Shown: positions 43,590-56,315 of the stretch, one piece after another | Position numbering within the stretch: position 1 is the stretch's first letter | How the letters are laid out: each line of letters starts with the position of its first letter | Origin: Lactifluus volemus | Lineage: Eukaryota; Basidiomycota; Agaricomycetes; Russulales; Russulaceae | Length of the DNA stretch: 64,000 bases | Assembly (NCBI GenBank): GCA_022376515.1 | Contig: WTXI01000169.1 | Span: forward strand, 1-64,000 | Direction of reading: 5' to 3' | Program-made: the position numbers and the translations under genes | Notes under the pieces: generated by a model | Told to the model about the DNA's origin: nothing | Seen by the model: only the letters and a program-made list of their open reading frames with translations | Database searches by the model: none

Positions 43590-46500
43590 ATGGTCCGCAT
43601 TGACGAAGCTGGGATGTACTCCCCTCCTGTCTCCCCCATCAGACGTGCCATGAGCATGCTCACAAGTCGTGGACAGTTCTCATTGGGGATGCCGGACATC
43701 CTCCTGAACGGGAGCGCGCTGGACACGGAAGAGGACGAGTCATCGGGACCGCAACTTCTTGTTATCCCGCCCCCTCCATCCCGCCAAAGGTCGAGTAGTG
43801 GATCGAGTGGAGCAAGTCCAGGACTAGGATTGGCATCCCTTGGACGAAAAGCAGTATCCCTTGTTCGGTCCAAGAGCTCGAGTTGGAGTGGTGTCCTTAA
43901 AAGGCAAGAACAAAGTCATAAGCGGAGTCATTCCGAAACTACCGTCACATTGGCCGCCGCCTCCCCGAGGGCGGGCACTACTCAATCACCTCGGAGAGTT
44001 CCTTCGCCCTCTCCCCGGTCTCCATCACCTGTCTCGATGCACTCCCTCACTGATGAACATCGTGTATCCCTGGTACAGGACGCGTCCCCCGCGGTTCCTG
44101 ATCTCCTTCAGAGAGGCACACCCATGATCAAGGTGTCCGGTCGGAAGCAGAAGAACGTCGTCTGTAAACTGGACCCAGATCAAGGCCAAATCATCTGGGA
44201 GTCCAAAAAGCATAGGATCAGTACGTCTTTTATTGCCATCCTCCGATGATCCATTCATCCATTTTGTCTATAGTACCGATCGAAAATATTAAAGAGTTGC
44301 GCACAGCTTCCGATGCTCGATATTACAGAGAGTTGTTCCAGATCTCTCAGCAATGCGAGAATCGATGGCTTACTGTGATATACACCCTTGATGGTCGCTG
44401 GAAACTATGGCATGTTGTCGCACCCTCGGTTGATGTCTTTCAGATCTGGGATTCCACCCTTCGTAAACTGCACGCCATTCGCCAGGCCCTTATGTGTGGG
44501 CTCGGTAATAATTATCTCCGTGAATTCGTGTGGGAGAAGCAGTATTGGAAGGCCGCCGACGAGCAGGCTGATCAGAAATTGTATTTTGAAGACGTCGAAA
44601 AACTTTGCAGACGGCTCAACGTGAACCCGTCGCACGAACAACTGGATCGCCGTTTCAAGGTACGTCCTATTTGTCTTTTTCGTTTTACAATGGCTCATAG
44701 CCAGCGCAGCAAGCCGACATACAGAAGCGAGGATTCCTGGACTTTGACGACTTTAAGCGCTTCGTTAAGCTATTGAAGGCCCGACCAGAAGTGGAGCGTC
44801 TATACAATAAGCTTTGTTCGTTTGATAATGGGAATTTCTCCTTCCGGACATTTGAGCACTTCATGCGTAAGCACCAAAAGGTGAGTCGACCTTTGACATA
44901 TCACTTCATACCCTACTTATCCTCGAGTAAAGTCAACTGCAGATGTAGACGATTTGCAACGCCTGTTTCTCCGCTATGCTGTATCTCCTCACGAGAACGA
45001 CATACCGAGGGTCGTTCAGTCCCCGACCGACGTATTTCTCGATCGGACTGAAGAGACATCGCCTGTGCCAACAACCGCAAATCCTGACGACCTCGCTACC
45101 GCAATAATCTCCCTCGAAGGCTTCACTGCCTTCCTGCTGTCTACGGATAACTCTGCCTTCACTGATCAGGATGGATCAATTCACCACGAGATGACGCGAC
45201 CGCTTTGTGACTACTTCGTCTCCTCATCTCACAATACATACCTGGTTGGGCACCAGTTGGTTGGTGACAGCACAATCGAAGGGTACATTCGGGCGCTACT
45301 CCACAGCTGCCGTAGCGTTGAGCGTAAGAATATATGCTCACCCGTCTTTTGAACTATTTCTAACCTTTGCTGCAGTTGACATCTATGACGGTGACAAGGA
45401 GCCGGTCGTCTATCATGGCAACACACTGACTACCAAAGTGTCTTTGCGTGAGGTTTGTGAGGCCATCGCAAAGTACGCCTTCGCCGTCTCGCCATACCCG
45501 ATCATCATCTCGGCGGAAGTCCACTGTAGCATTCAGCAACAAGAGATGATAGCGTCGATCATGCGTGAGGTGTTTGGCAAGGCTCTTGTGAGCGCCCCAG
45601 TGCACGGCCGTCAAAAAATCGAGGTTCTCCCAAGCCCAGAAGATCTAAAGGGGCGGGTTTTACTCAAGGTACATTCGTCGTCTGTTTTGTCTTGTGATTA
45701 CCTCGGCCTAATTCTCGCAAATAGGCGAAGAATCTGTATGTGTCGGAGAATGAGGAATTGCAACCACATGCTATCTCTGTTGACGCGGAGTCCTCGCCAA
45801 CATCCGCAGAAACATCGACAGACGGTGAAATGTTCTCTGGTCCGTCCTTATAGACCACTCTCAGTGAATGTTTTGGGCTTATGCCTGTCTCTCTAGAATT
45901 GAAGCACGAACTGGCCAGGGCATTCACCGAAATCAAGCAGGAAACCACCAGATCCAGAAATGTTCTCAAACTGCGTACCCCTTCGAATCCCCTTCCTAGC
46001 AGCGCCGAGAAAGTGAAGGTTAGAATGTCCATGTCACTAGTCGAGCTGCTGGTGTATACCGTTGGTGTCAAATGTCGCGGAATCAACAAGAAGGAACACT
46101 ACGCACCCGAGCACATGTTCTCCCTCTCAGAAAGGACTGCCAATAATATGTTCAAGCGCGATGGGGTACTTGACCTTGTCAAGCACAATCGCACACATCT
46201 CGTACGGTTGTACCCAAAAGGCACCCGTGTCTCCTCGACGAATTACGAGCCTCACCGGTATTGGAGCGCTGGCATCCAACTTGTCGCTCTCAACTGGCAA
46301 ACTTGTGGTGCGTTTTTTGACCCCGAAAGCCTGCAATAGCGCTCTAATCACGACAAGTAGATTTGGGCTACGTAATCAACCACGCGATGTTCCAGCGCAA
46401 CGGACGTTCTGGATATGTCCTCAAGCCACTCGCCCTTCGATCTCAGGACAAGAGTTTGCTCAACAAACGGACCCAACATTATTTGGATATCACCGTATGT

Positions 46501-47067
46501 AACCCCTATATCTTTACCTCGTCGCCAAGCCCCTGATATATAAAAAAAACGTGTGTGGGCATCCAGGTGATCTCGGCTCAGCAGCTCCCGCTGCCAAAAG
46601 ACGCGAATGGCCGCGAGGTCATCGATAAATCCGCGCGTAACCCTTACGTCGAGGTCACGGTGCATTTCCCCGATTGGGGTCTCTTCTCGTCGCCGCCCGC
46701 GAGCACGTCCGCCATCCAAGTATCCTATCGCACCAGCGCGGTCAAGAATAACGGGTTTAACCCGGTTTGGGAGGAAGCGCTCAGTCTGCCGTTCGAAGTC
46801 ATCGGCGATATGCGTGAGCTCGTCTTTGTGCGCTTCGTCGTGCGCGAGGACGGCGAGGATGAGAAGGAGGCGTTGGCCGTGCATTGCGTGTCGCTTGCGT
46901 GCCTTCGCGAAGGTGCGTGTTGTTACATCTGGTGATTTTTTGAGCGTGGTGGATGCGACCTAGCTCTTTTAGGGTTTCGTCACTTGCCACTGTATGATGC
47001 GCATGTGTCGCAGTACCTCTTCTCGACGCTATTCGTGCGGATCGACCTTCGAGATGCTACGAGCTGA
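43590..47067 (+). CDS. PLC1: Phosphoinositide-specific phospholipase C (delta type)
   Basis: About 950 residues in roughly ten exons. A Ser/Pro-rich leader precedes a PH domain (GTPMIKVSGRKQKNVVCKLD, NRWLTVIYTLDGRWKLWHVV). EF-hand-like helices follow (NYLREFVWEKQYWKAADEQA, RGFLDFDDFKRFVKLLKARP). The X domain has SSSHNTYLVGHQL, VDIYDGDKEPVVYHGNTLTT and PIIISAEVHCSIQQQ, so both catalytic histidines are present. The Y domain has LSERTANNMFKRDGVLDLVK and HLVRLYPKGTRVSSTNYEPH. A C2 domain ends the protein (NPYVEVTVHFPDWG, LPLYDAHVSQYLFSTLFVRI). The enzyme cleaves PI(4,5)P2 to IP3 and diacylglycerol. Last intron is at 46914-46972. It lies divergently from Mic10. The stop at 47065-47067 follows LRDATS. 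Confidence 0.95.
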
Positions 47068-47592
47068 TTCTCTCTTCGACCTATTCTTAACCCCCGTCCT
47101 CAACCCGTTCGCGTCTCCTCCAACGCTCCCGACCTATTTGACTTATCAACAACAACACTCATTTAATGGAAATTTTATGTATAGAGCCAAGCGCGCGCAG
47201 CATCGTATGTAGCACAATGTCATGCAAAAAAAATCAAGCAAGATCTGTACAGTTCATTGAGGTCTCTCGCATAGCACGATAGCAATAATTTTCTTGCCGG
47301 TAGTACACGGCTTATATATCATTGAGTCACTTAAAAGCACTGATTGGTACTATGCAAAAATATAGCCATATTTTCTTACAACAGTTGTTGCTGGCATATC
47401 CTGTACTTATTTCTGCACAGCGTGTTGCATTGGTAAGGAAAACCGAATTTGTAAAGAATTCATATTACAGCAAATTGCCTTTGATCAGAAAGTAACAAGT
47501 AGGTGGGTAATACATGCGAAAGGATGAAAAAAAAGCCGATCAGTGGAACGGGGACGTGAAATAGAACTACAGCTTGTTTCGGTCTAAAAGGA
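47068..47592. other. Convergent 3' region, no gene seen
   Basis: AT-rich sequence between PLC and the proline-rich gene, both ending here. Nothing beyond UTR-like sequence is visible. Confidence 0.5.
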
Positions 47593-48554
47593 TTAAGATG
47601 GCGGGGGCGTCTCGGGACCTGCATGTAGATTTGAGCACCAACATGCGGATACGACGAAAAAAAAAAACCTACCAAAGAGACCCTGACGCGGAGGAGGTGC
47701 CATGACAGCTTGTGAGGGAGCCGGACCCTTTACGACAGGGTGGACGTGGGGATTTGCTATGGAGTATGCAGGTCAGCGACGAGGGCCTGGTGGATCAAAT
47801 GCATATACTCACGTCTCCATTGGGCCCAGGAGGGCAATTCAGGGCGAGGGGCCTCGATGGCGGGTGGGGGAGGGGGTGGAGGTGGAGTAGCCGCAGCCGC
47901 AGCCTTGCCTCTCCGCCGACCTTGACCCGGTTCAGGGCGTTTAACAACCGTACGCCAAGCGGGGCGGGCGGGGGCCTCTGGCATCGGGGGCTCGTCAAGT
48001 GGAGGAGGGGGAGGCCCCGGAGGCGGCGGTGGCATCAGCTCGTCGGGGAGGTACTATAAGGCAAGATATGCGTGGTTAGCATGGGGAGCCGACGATATTG
48101 GAGATCAGGATAGATCACCTTAGGACGCCAGTCGGGCGAGTATTCGCCCCCTGCACTATGCTTCGCTTTGACAGCCATCAGCTCGGCGATCTCGCTGCGG
48201 ACGGGTAAGGGTGAGGTATGGTTAAAGGGTGTTGAATATAGTGAAAATTTGATTGGGGACGTACTGTTGTAACGCACGCCGCTCATCTCGTAACTTTCCG
48301 ACTTCCTGGAGGAGGATGCGGACTTCGCTTGCGAGTGCTTTACTAAAATCATTCAAATACCTATACGATTGGGAAAGAAATGGGTTCGGTCAGAGAGGTA
48401 GATGCGGATTGAGAGTGCAGACGTACTTGGGAGTTGTGGTAGGAGAGAAAGGGCCAGTTGGTGGTTTTTGTGAGGCCATTTGTGAGGAGGAACAATAAGA
48501 TTTGGTGGTGCGGGAGTAAGGTGTGGTGGTTGAGATCAAAGGTGCGGCAGCCAT
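47593..48554 (-). CDS. Proline-rich coiled-coil protein, unknown function
   Basis: Six exons give about 215 residues with agreeing phases. The N-terminus (MAAAPLISTTTPYSRTTKSY) is Ser/Thr-rich. A short coiled coil follows (YLNDFSKALASEVRILLQEV, GKLRDERRALQHEIAELMAV). Then come PDWRPKYLPDELM, long proline runs (PPPPPGPPPPP, PPPPPPPP) and a conserved-looking end, SWAQWRPNPHVHPVVKGP, then RQGLFGPETPPPS. Introns are at roughly 48425-48364, 48267-48196, 48121-48057, 47812-47772 and 47686-47635; the last exon is short. Proline runs suggest binding to SH3, WW or profilin partners; this is inference. I do not know the family. Confidence 0.75.
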
Positions 48555-51500
48555 GCCTAGTATTGTCACGGCCAGGAGAGCCTCGCAGCTTGAGCGTTTT
48601 TACCGTAAAAGGAGATATTGTGTGACAAAAATATCCTTTTAAAGCGACTTCTTCTTGCTAGATCGTCTAAAGCGTGACAACACTAGACCGGGCCTAGCCG
48701 GACCTTGGCTGGACAATTCTCGGGATCGTCCTTTCCTGGCTTGCGGTGCGGACATTCGGCCTCCACGCGCAGAGACAGGTAGAGATGGCACACTCATTGC
48801 AGGAGTAGTGTAGTTAGTAGCTTCCACCGATGTTTTCGAGCAAACGGCTCGCAGAGAGAGTAGCTGAGAGGTGTGGTACCAAAGGTTTTCAGGCTGTGCA
48901 GTCTTTTGCAGGTCGCTGTTGTGCCAGTTAATGTTGATGTAGGATCTCACCGACGTCCCTCGTCGCCTTTTTATCATCTTCAACGGTGCCAACCTGGCAC
49001 GGCCAGGGTATAGTCAGGCACTGCGGATGGCACCAATCTTGGTCACGTGGCACCTGAAAGAATGCCATGCCAGGGACGGTGCCAGCGATCCCTTCCATTC
49101 TCGTGCACATTGGCACCGACCGAGTCCCCGACTCAGATAGATCCGCACAAAAGTTTACTGGCCGCCACCTATCAGCTACCATTTCATGATGACCGATTCT
49201 TGGTAAGTGCTGTGATGTTTTTTTTTTGTCTATGGACTCGGAGTTGCATCCAACAATTTCATCACTCTGCCTTGGTTCGGCTCTCACCCCGCGCTATGAC
49301 CGTACACCCTTGCGTACACCCAGCAACTCTCATACCCCTGCAGAGACGCGGATATTTTCAAATCGTTCGGGCATGGCGACTTAGGCATTGACCACAGATA
49401 TTGTGTGACTACGTCCTGAACTTCCAGAACAGAAAGATTCAGGTATCAATTTTGGAGCCACGTCGGACACGCTCCGCAGACGGGGGACACTTCCACCGCA
49501 GGAATAGAACGCTACGAGTATGAGATATCTTAGCCCTGAAGATTGGGACATGTGTGTTTTCGGACCAATCAGTTTGCAATGGCACTGGGAACGCAGTAGC
49601 GGCCTGGCCACCTGTCAACATAGTGCCGTACTTCTTTGGCGTGTCACCTGTCCACTTTCAGGTTCCACTGAGTCCAGGGTAAGGACGAACCCCCTGAGTA
49701 TATTTCAAACTAGCTATGAAGCAAACAAAGGCGCAAATGCGCACAACAAGGCAGCTGCGTGTCCTGCATGCGCTTTTGCACGTGGGTCGGGAACGTTCCG
49801 GGGAAGAGGCCGGCGACATCTCAGGCTGGCCCCTCTGGCTGGCCCATGTTTCAGCTTCTTTTATCCTCGTCTCCACTTGCTTTGACAGCTGGATCACAGC
49901 AGAGGTTCTCACAGAGACCGGTGTTTCCGGTCAACACTTACTAGACAACTCCCAGACCTGAAATTTTTAACCACATGAAACTGGGCTGCACTTTTCCGTT
50001 CACGGCTGAGCTGACACTCCCTGCCTTCTTCCCATTTACGACTTTTACTCCTCTCGGATACCAGTATCCGTTCCTTTGTTTCCTCTTGTAACTTACGCTT
50101 AGCCACTCAAAAAGGTCCTGTATGTTTCTTTATCATCCACGTTGCCCTCATGAAGTATGAATCGTAGGGCAATCTGTATCAACGATGCCCAACTTGATGA
50201 GATCTACTACTGTAGACACTCTATGACATCCCTTCCTTTTCTACTTTGCTTCTACCCCGGTCTTCTCATTGGATTTATGCCAAAGTTGGTTGCGACTTGC
50301 GTGGCTGGCTTATCGCCTGTAGGGTCATCCGCGCTGTTTTGCCGCGCGTCGGACCACTGTCAATGTCTTGTCAAGATCTCCTATTCTAAGGGTGACACCT
50401 CGTTGATCGGAAACGCACCAAACTTCGTGCAGTAGTTTCTCTTCGCTGCTCCATTCGCCACCCTCAAGGAGAGTGTCGTTTAATATACTATCAAAATTCG
50501 CTCCCAGGCTTGCTTTAGATTAAGGGGTTGGCTCGTTAGACCCCTTTAGCAGCACGCCCCAAGACCGACAAGTCCAACCCTGAAAGCTCTCAACTAGGCG
50601 TTGAATTTAGCGATCATCTTCGCACTTTTACGGGGAGTGGAAATTTCGACTGCGAACCAGTGTTCCACGCGTGTTCCGCTGTCGATGGGCACATTCAGTA
50701 CCACCTCTGAGACTCCACGGACGAGGACATAAAGGAAGGCGATCTCTGGACGTGACCTAGACGTCCCCGATGTACACGCCATCTTCTTTCTTGTCTTAAC
50801 GAATGAGTAGATCTATTTCTTCGCTCACAGCTGCACTGTTTTTCTCGCCTGGGGGTGTGCTGTTGTTTACACATACAGTATTCGAGTCGTTCTCGACAGA
50901 ATTCCGCCTGAGCTTTAGGAAAGGTGTAGTATCTCTGACAGTCGGGATGCCGCGCGCTGCTTTAGTATTCTTAGTCCACAAGTATGCACAGCAACAACGA
51001 CTGCAGCAACAAAATACCCAGTGTTGGTTCCGTTTCTACCATTGGATCTTGATGGTGCGGTAGAGTCATTAAAGACGTGTGATTACATGTTGACTAGTGT
51101 GTATCTAAGCCAGACATTTCATAAATCAGCTTTTCCCGACATATGTGGCCTTTAGACAATTTTACACGTTCGAGACCAGTTGACAAACCTCCGATACTTG
51201 GACGGCTCTGACTGGTCCAACTCGGGATTTTAGGGCCTCATCAATGTTGATGGCCCTTGCCTGGCGCTAAGTGACAAATAGATTGCGGATTCAGATGTGG
51301 TGCCAATGGACGACAATCAAGACACACATTCCCGTGAACCGTTGTATTGGCGCATCCAGGGCAGTGGTGGGTGATACTGTAGCGCTTGCAAGCCGCCCAT
51401 GGAGTAGGCACGATACGTACATTTCACACGAGTCACCCATTTGAGAATCAAATCCAGCTGCGCGGCGGCCAATAAGTTACCGTTTCGTAGCAGTACAGTA

Positions 51501-54351
51501 TTAATCGATCCTTTTGGCACCCATAGAATGAGAAAATATAAGCATCGTGCATTTCTGTTCCTCGGATTCTCAAGTCTCCCTTCTCAAGCCGTGGTATTCC
51601 CGTGCCCGGTGTCGTAATCAATTCATATCGTGACCTTTCTTCTTCGCCTTTTTTTTTTCTTCTATCGAACGTCACCTTCACCATGCTTTCGTCTCTGTAA
51701 CTGCGCGATTCCATAAATATATGGAGCAGCTTGTGCACGTCCTCCGATCAAGAGTGCCCAGAAGACAGATGTTAGTGGCGTGCTAGTACTATCCATGCAT
51801 GGAACCCCAATGTAGCATGGTAGTATGTATTCGAATCATGTTTTCAGTGTACTGCGTTCTAATAGTCTAACTACACTGACCTTGCAGATGATTTCACACA
51901 ATGCCTTACTCATTAACGTCGGAGAAAGCTGGCTAGAATACGGCCGCGCCCGATCCGGGACTCGGGCTCCGAGTTTAAGTGGCCAATCCTGGGGAACATC
52001 GTTAAGCGACAGGTGCCAATGCACTGTCTCCCAAGTTCCGAATCACTCGCCCTTCCATGTGCCAACCAGCATCCTTGGACTCTCAGGCGTTTTAAACATA
52101 TCATACATTTTCACAAGGCTGTACGTGTTACATGCGCCGACGTCTTTGCGCTACTACTAGCGACATGCCTTTCTAACCGACGCGCATGAATCGGGCTACA
52201 CCTCGTCGGCACTCACTTCGAATTGTGACCTCTCCTTTGTACCCATGAAGGGGGCATCGCAGCGTAGAATGCGGCGAGGTTCTACCCGCGGATGAGGCGC
52301 GTGCGCCGGTCGGATCAAATTTATTACTGCTTCATGTCTGGGTGTGGCGCGAAGTCCCAGAACGCGTTACCTGAGTACTTCCGTGTCGCGCGGTCATAAC
52401 ACCGCACTCACTCCGTAGCCTGATTCGTGGGTTGCTGAATCCCGAGGACCTGCCCATGGCAGAAGTCCCACGCGCGACAGTACGCGTTCGCGTTGAAACT
52501 CTCCGATCTCAGCTCCCTTCTGCCGCTGGTTTCCAATCCGGGAAAGCCCGGTCTCAGGCTCTCGTACAATGTGGCCCCGATACACGGACTTTCATCATTA
52601 ATTGAGACAGCACCCGATAGTCGGTGATTATCTTGGACCACAAAATAGGCAGTGTCACCACACGGGAAAAAGCAAAAAGCGCCTCAACATGGCTTATCTA
52701 TCCTCTTCGTTCTAATGAGGGTCACAAGAGATGATTTCATCGCCTATCGCGGTACTCCGGAATTGTACGGCACGAATGGTGGCGATTTCTCACCTCCCCA
52801 TGGCACGAACTCATTCAATTCGTACGACCAATGTCGGTAGCTAAGTGTCGAGGTCGAATGAAGATACGTAGCGTGTCGCTGACTGGCTAGCCCTATTCTG
52901 ACACCCTGACGCTGGACGAAAGTGATAGGATAAAAAATAAGCGAGGCGGTGATATTTTTTGCGGTGTAGTGATCATTTGTTGTCGTTGACGCAGTTATTG
53001 CGATGCTAGCGAAAATTTCAAGAACTCCCTCGCAGTCCGCATCCCTCCATGGAATCTGTACGTAGTACAAGAACCTCCCACCCATCGGCAATATTCCCGT
53101 CCTACAGGCGATTCGTATCTCAAACCCAGTCCTTGTTATCACATCCATAACTAGCAATGTAATATTCTATATTTACAGTAATTCTGATATCGGCGTATTT
53201 ATTAATAGTGAAGCAAGCCGCCTGAGCCGCCTGGCGTTCAGTACGTTCAGTGCTCGCCATGCAAGAATGCGCCAGACATCGAAATATGCAGAAGCTTATC
53301 ATCGTTTCGCGTCTTGTCATGATTGCACTTCTATCTCACCTGATTCGATTATCTCCTCTGTGGGCCACCCAGCGTCTTCCCTTTCTCTTCATCCGCAGTA
53401 ACTTGCCCCCCACATTGATATCCCACTTTCTGCGGCAGCTACTTTCTCTGGAATATTGATATTTTTCGGTCGCACGCACCCTATCTGACTTGATGAACGG
53501 CTACAGAGGACAGGAGGTGGGTAGCTCGAGGTCACGGAGGCTAGGTAACGGTTGATGAGGACATCCTTCAGGACAGTGGCACATGACGAGGGCTAATAGC
53601 TTTCGGAAAGATTTACTCATAATAGCAATTGGCAGCAGCGTTAGTATCGCCACAGTTCGGCTCGGAAACCTTTCAGAGCCCGAATAAATCGAATTCGAGC
53701 CGAGGCGAAGTGGTTTTTCCAGCCAGCTCGGTGCGAGTAAGTTTATCGAAAGAAATCAGACAAAGTTCAATTGGGTTGCTCGGGAAGGTGCTGGGACGTA
53801 TTTTGGTGTCGGAACGATGGGTTATTGTCGCGAATCAACTCGCCAACCGATGTCGCCAGCGTTACCCTTGTACTTCCAGAAATGTGATATTGTAAGGCGA
53901 GCTTGGTGGCATAGCGACCACCTTGTACCTTAACCACACACGCCGTTTCCGTGAGGAATCAGAAAAGTGTCAGATAAACATTACTGATGCATCACTGGCA
54001 GCAAGGCTCCGGCATCGAGTTAAAACTAGGCGAACCAATGGCCAATTGTTGTGCTGGCACAGGCTCAATGGGGATAACGGAATTGGGCCTCAAGCTGCAA
54101 GACAGTCCCGCTGTGCGCTTACTGGTCGATTGTACTAATTGCGATGCTACCACAATGTATATAATGCGCTTGATCCTCCCAACCGAATATCTCTTTTACC
54201 ACACTAGAGGCGGTGTCCTTCCTTTCTCGAGCAGGACTCGGGTTTGGCCCCCTCACTTTACTCTCGGCGGCGACGACTGGTCGTCCTCTTTTATCTTGTG
54301 CCAGTGACCCTGAGCAATCGCGGCTTCAAAGCTTCAACCCACGACACCTGA
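48555..54351. other. Gene-poor region of 5.8 kb
   Basis: I find no gene with a recognisable domain. Candidate open frames are 48639-48992 (-), 50594-50782 (-), 50803-51063 (+) and 52744-53157 (-). The last reads MGGRFLYYVQIPWRDADCEG and ELNEFVPWGGEKSPPFVPYN; its composition looks protein-like, but I cannot place it. No long terminal repeats, reverse transcriptase or transposase motifs are visible. The base composition and lack of conserved frames suggest decayed repeats or rapidly changing accessory sequence. Confidence 0.5.
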
Positions 54352-55984
54352 ATGGCGCATTCCAACGCAACAACCACGCTGATCAATCGTCTGCCCTCTA
54401 CCCCGTACTCAGGGCTCGAGAGTGGTTTCATATCCGTGAGTTGCGCAAAGTTTTGTCTTTGTCTGCACATGCACCGTTGACGTATCTCGTATCTGCCCCT
54501 TTGACAGGCAATTGTCGCAGCAGCGTTTCTATCAGCGATCTCGGTGGTCTTCCTTCTTCTTGTGCGCAGGCTGTTTTTTCTTCCGTACAAGCACTGATAT
54601 CTCACCAGTTTAATGTCTTCCGTCCCTCCCGTCTTGGAGACCAAACCAACATACCTATCATTTTCGCCTCGTTACTTACGTCGAATCTCTTGCAATCTAT
54701 CGGTACCCTGGTGGATCTTCGGTGGGTGCTGGGCGGTGGGGTCTTTTCCGGATCACTATGCAGTTTTCAAGGTTCGTTTTCTGATATCGTAGACGCATAC
54801 CTCATGATTCTCATCACCGCTTTTTATCAAATAGGCGGCATAAAACAAGCTGGTAACGTCGGCACAGCTGTCTGGTGAGAGACATCCCTGATACAATGTG
54901 GCCGCGAGTTCAATTGCTTTACAGGTCCTTTTCACTTGCCCTGCACTCCTTCAATCTCCTATTCTTGCGATCACGTATATCAAGACGTAGCAAGTGGCTC
55001 ACACTCGCCTTGGGATGGTTCTTCGTCGTCTTCGTCGTCAGTATCGGCCCTCTGGCAATTCAGAAGAAGTCCGACGGACCCTACTTTGGCCCTTCCGGAT
55101 TCTGGTACGCCCTCATATCACCCATGTCGATGCCCCCCACCTAATTTGCGTGCAAGGTGCTGGATAACAGTGCAATACCCTACTTCACAGCTTTGTCTGG
55201 AATACATATTGGAGTGGATGTCCGCTTTCTTTAGCTTCTTACTCTACATGACCGTTCTTCTTCGCGTACGCGGAAACCTCATCCAGAAAACCAACGGAAA
55301 GTGGTCTCTACGATGGGTCTCACGAAGTGAAAGCTGGCAACTTGCCTTTGCAAGGGACTATCTTGACTCGTGCACCGTCAAGATGGCTGCCATTATCGTG
55401 TGGTAAGCTTCGATACACTCACCCATATGGATGCTGTCTGATGCGATCCCGTTATTTTCAGGTACCCCGTAAGTGTTACGTCCCTAGAAGCGAGACCTGC
55501 CTCTTTACTATGTTAGGTGACATATACGGCGCTCATTGTTCCGATTTCGATCGCACGCTTTGCAAGCTATGCTGGTGCCCCCATCCCTAACAGTGTCACT
55601 TTTTTGGCTGACATTGTATTTGCGCTCGAAGGTCGGCTTGCTTCTGATAACGAAGTAATTGCGTTTACCTCACCCGTAGTCTGACGACCGTTCATTTCAG
55701 GTTTTGCTAATCTATTGCTCTTCTTTGGCACACGCCGCTTCATACCCGATTTAACCAGCATCCCGGATCTTTCAACACCTCGATCGCGCTTAGACAAGAA
55801 TTCACCCGAAATGACCGGTATCTCTCCCTTCGTACTCATGCCCAGTCATGAGCAAGCAGTCGACCCGGCTGTATCCGATACGACTGTGTCTGTCTCCCAG
55901 GAGAAAACAGAGGCTCGTCCCACGAGGATGGATTCAGTTTCGAGCGTCGCGTCTCACGAGAGCACCCGGCCACTCCTCGTGTGA
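54352..55984 (+). CDS. Seven-transmembrane G-protein-coupled receptor (cAMP-receptor/Git3-like)
   Basis: About 430 residues over seven to eight exons, starting MAHSNATTTLINRLPSTPYS. The helices read AIVAAAFLSAISVVFLLL, FNVFRPSRLGDQTNIPIIFA then SLLTSNLLQSIGTLVDLRWV, GIKQAGNVGTAVW followed by SFSLALHSFNLLFLRSR, WLTLALGWFFVVFVVSIGPL, CLEYILEWMSAFFSFLLYMT, WYPVTYTALIVPISIARFAS and VTFLADIVFALEGFANLLLF. Long loops carry ESWQLAFARDYLDS, and the Ser-rich cytosolic tail ends RPLLV. Exon junctions checked by phase include 54435/54508 and 54561/54609. Basidiomycete receptors of this layout are placed with cAMP-receptor-like or Git3-type GPCRs, which couple to G-alpha and cAMP signalling; the ligand is not predictable. 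The KQAGNVGTAVW helix-3 motif is the strongest family mark. Confidence 0.85.
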
Positions 55985-56315
55985 CCCCACTGGTCGGCAC
56001 TTGCGAGCTCTCATGTAAGGGCGCAATGGATTATGTCACTAGCTCGCTTCCGTAGGTTGCTTTGAATGTGCGTTTAAGGTTGGATCTCGGAAATGGCACC
56101 TTTCAAGATTTATGTATGGCGCAAGGGAACCTGACGTTCTCACTCGGTATCATCGAAGGGGAGTTTATGCGCGTTGAGATGTAGGCACGGTACAAGTACA
56201 GTGCACAGGGGTATAAAGACGTTGTTTGGTTTTACAATTGTAAAAAGAAAAAAATGTGTACAGATGTGATGTTTGACAAGTTCCGAACCGTGATTACGGA
56301 GGCTAGTGTTCCAGG
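55985..56315. other. Convergent 3' region, no gene seen
   Basis: This stretch separates the ends of the receptor gene and the F-box-like gene. It appears to be UTR sequence only. Confidence 0.5.

Noticed and set aside
43840..44127. Second open frame overlapping the PLC leader
   Set aside because: It is an alternative frame of a Ser/Pro-rich segment; the PLC frame continues into the PH domain.
12868..47067. 5-phosphatase, PLC and GPCR as a phosphoinositide signalling cluster
   Set aside because: The genes are 26 kb and more apart with unrelated genes between them. Chance linkage is the simpler reading.
52744..53157. Open frame of 137 codons in the gene-poor region
   Set aside because: No domain, no splice-supported extension and no copy elsewhere in the window. 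Kept only as a note.
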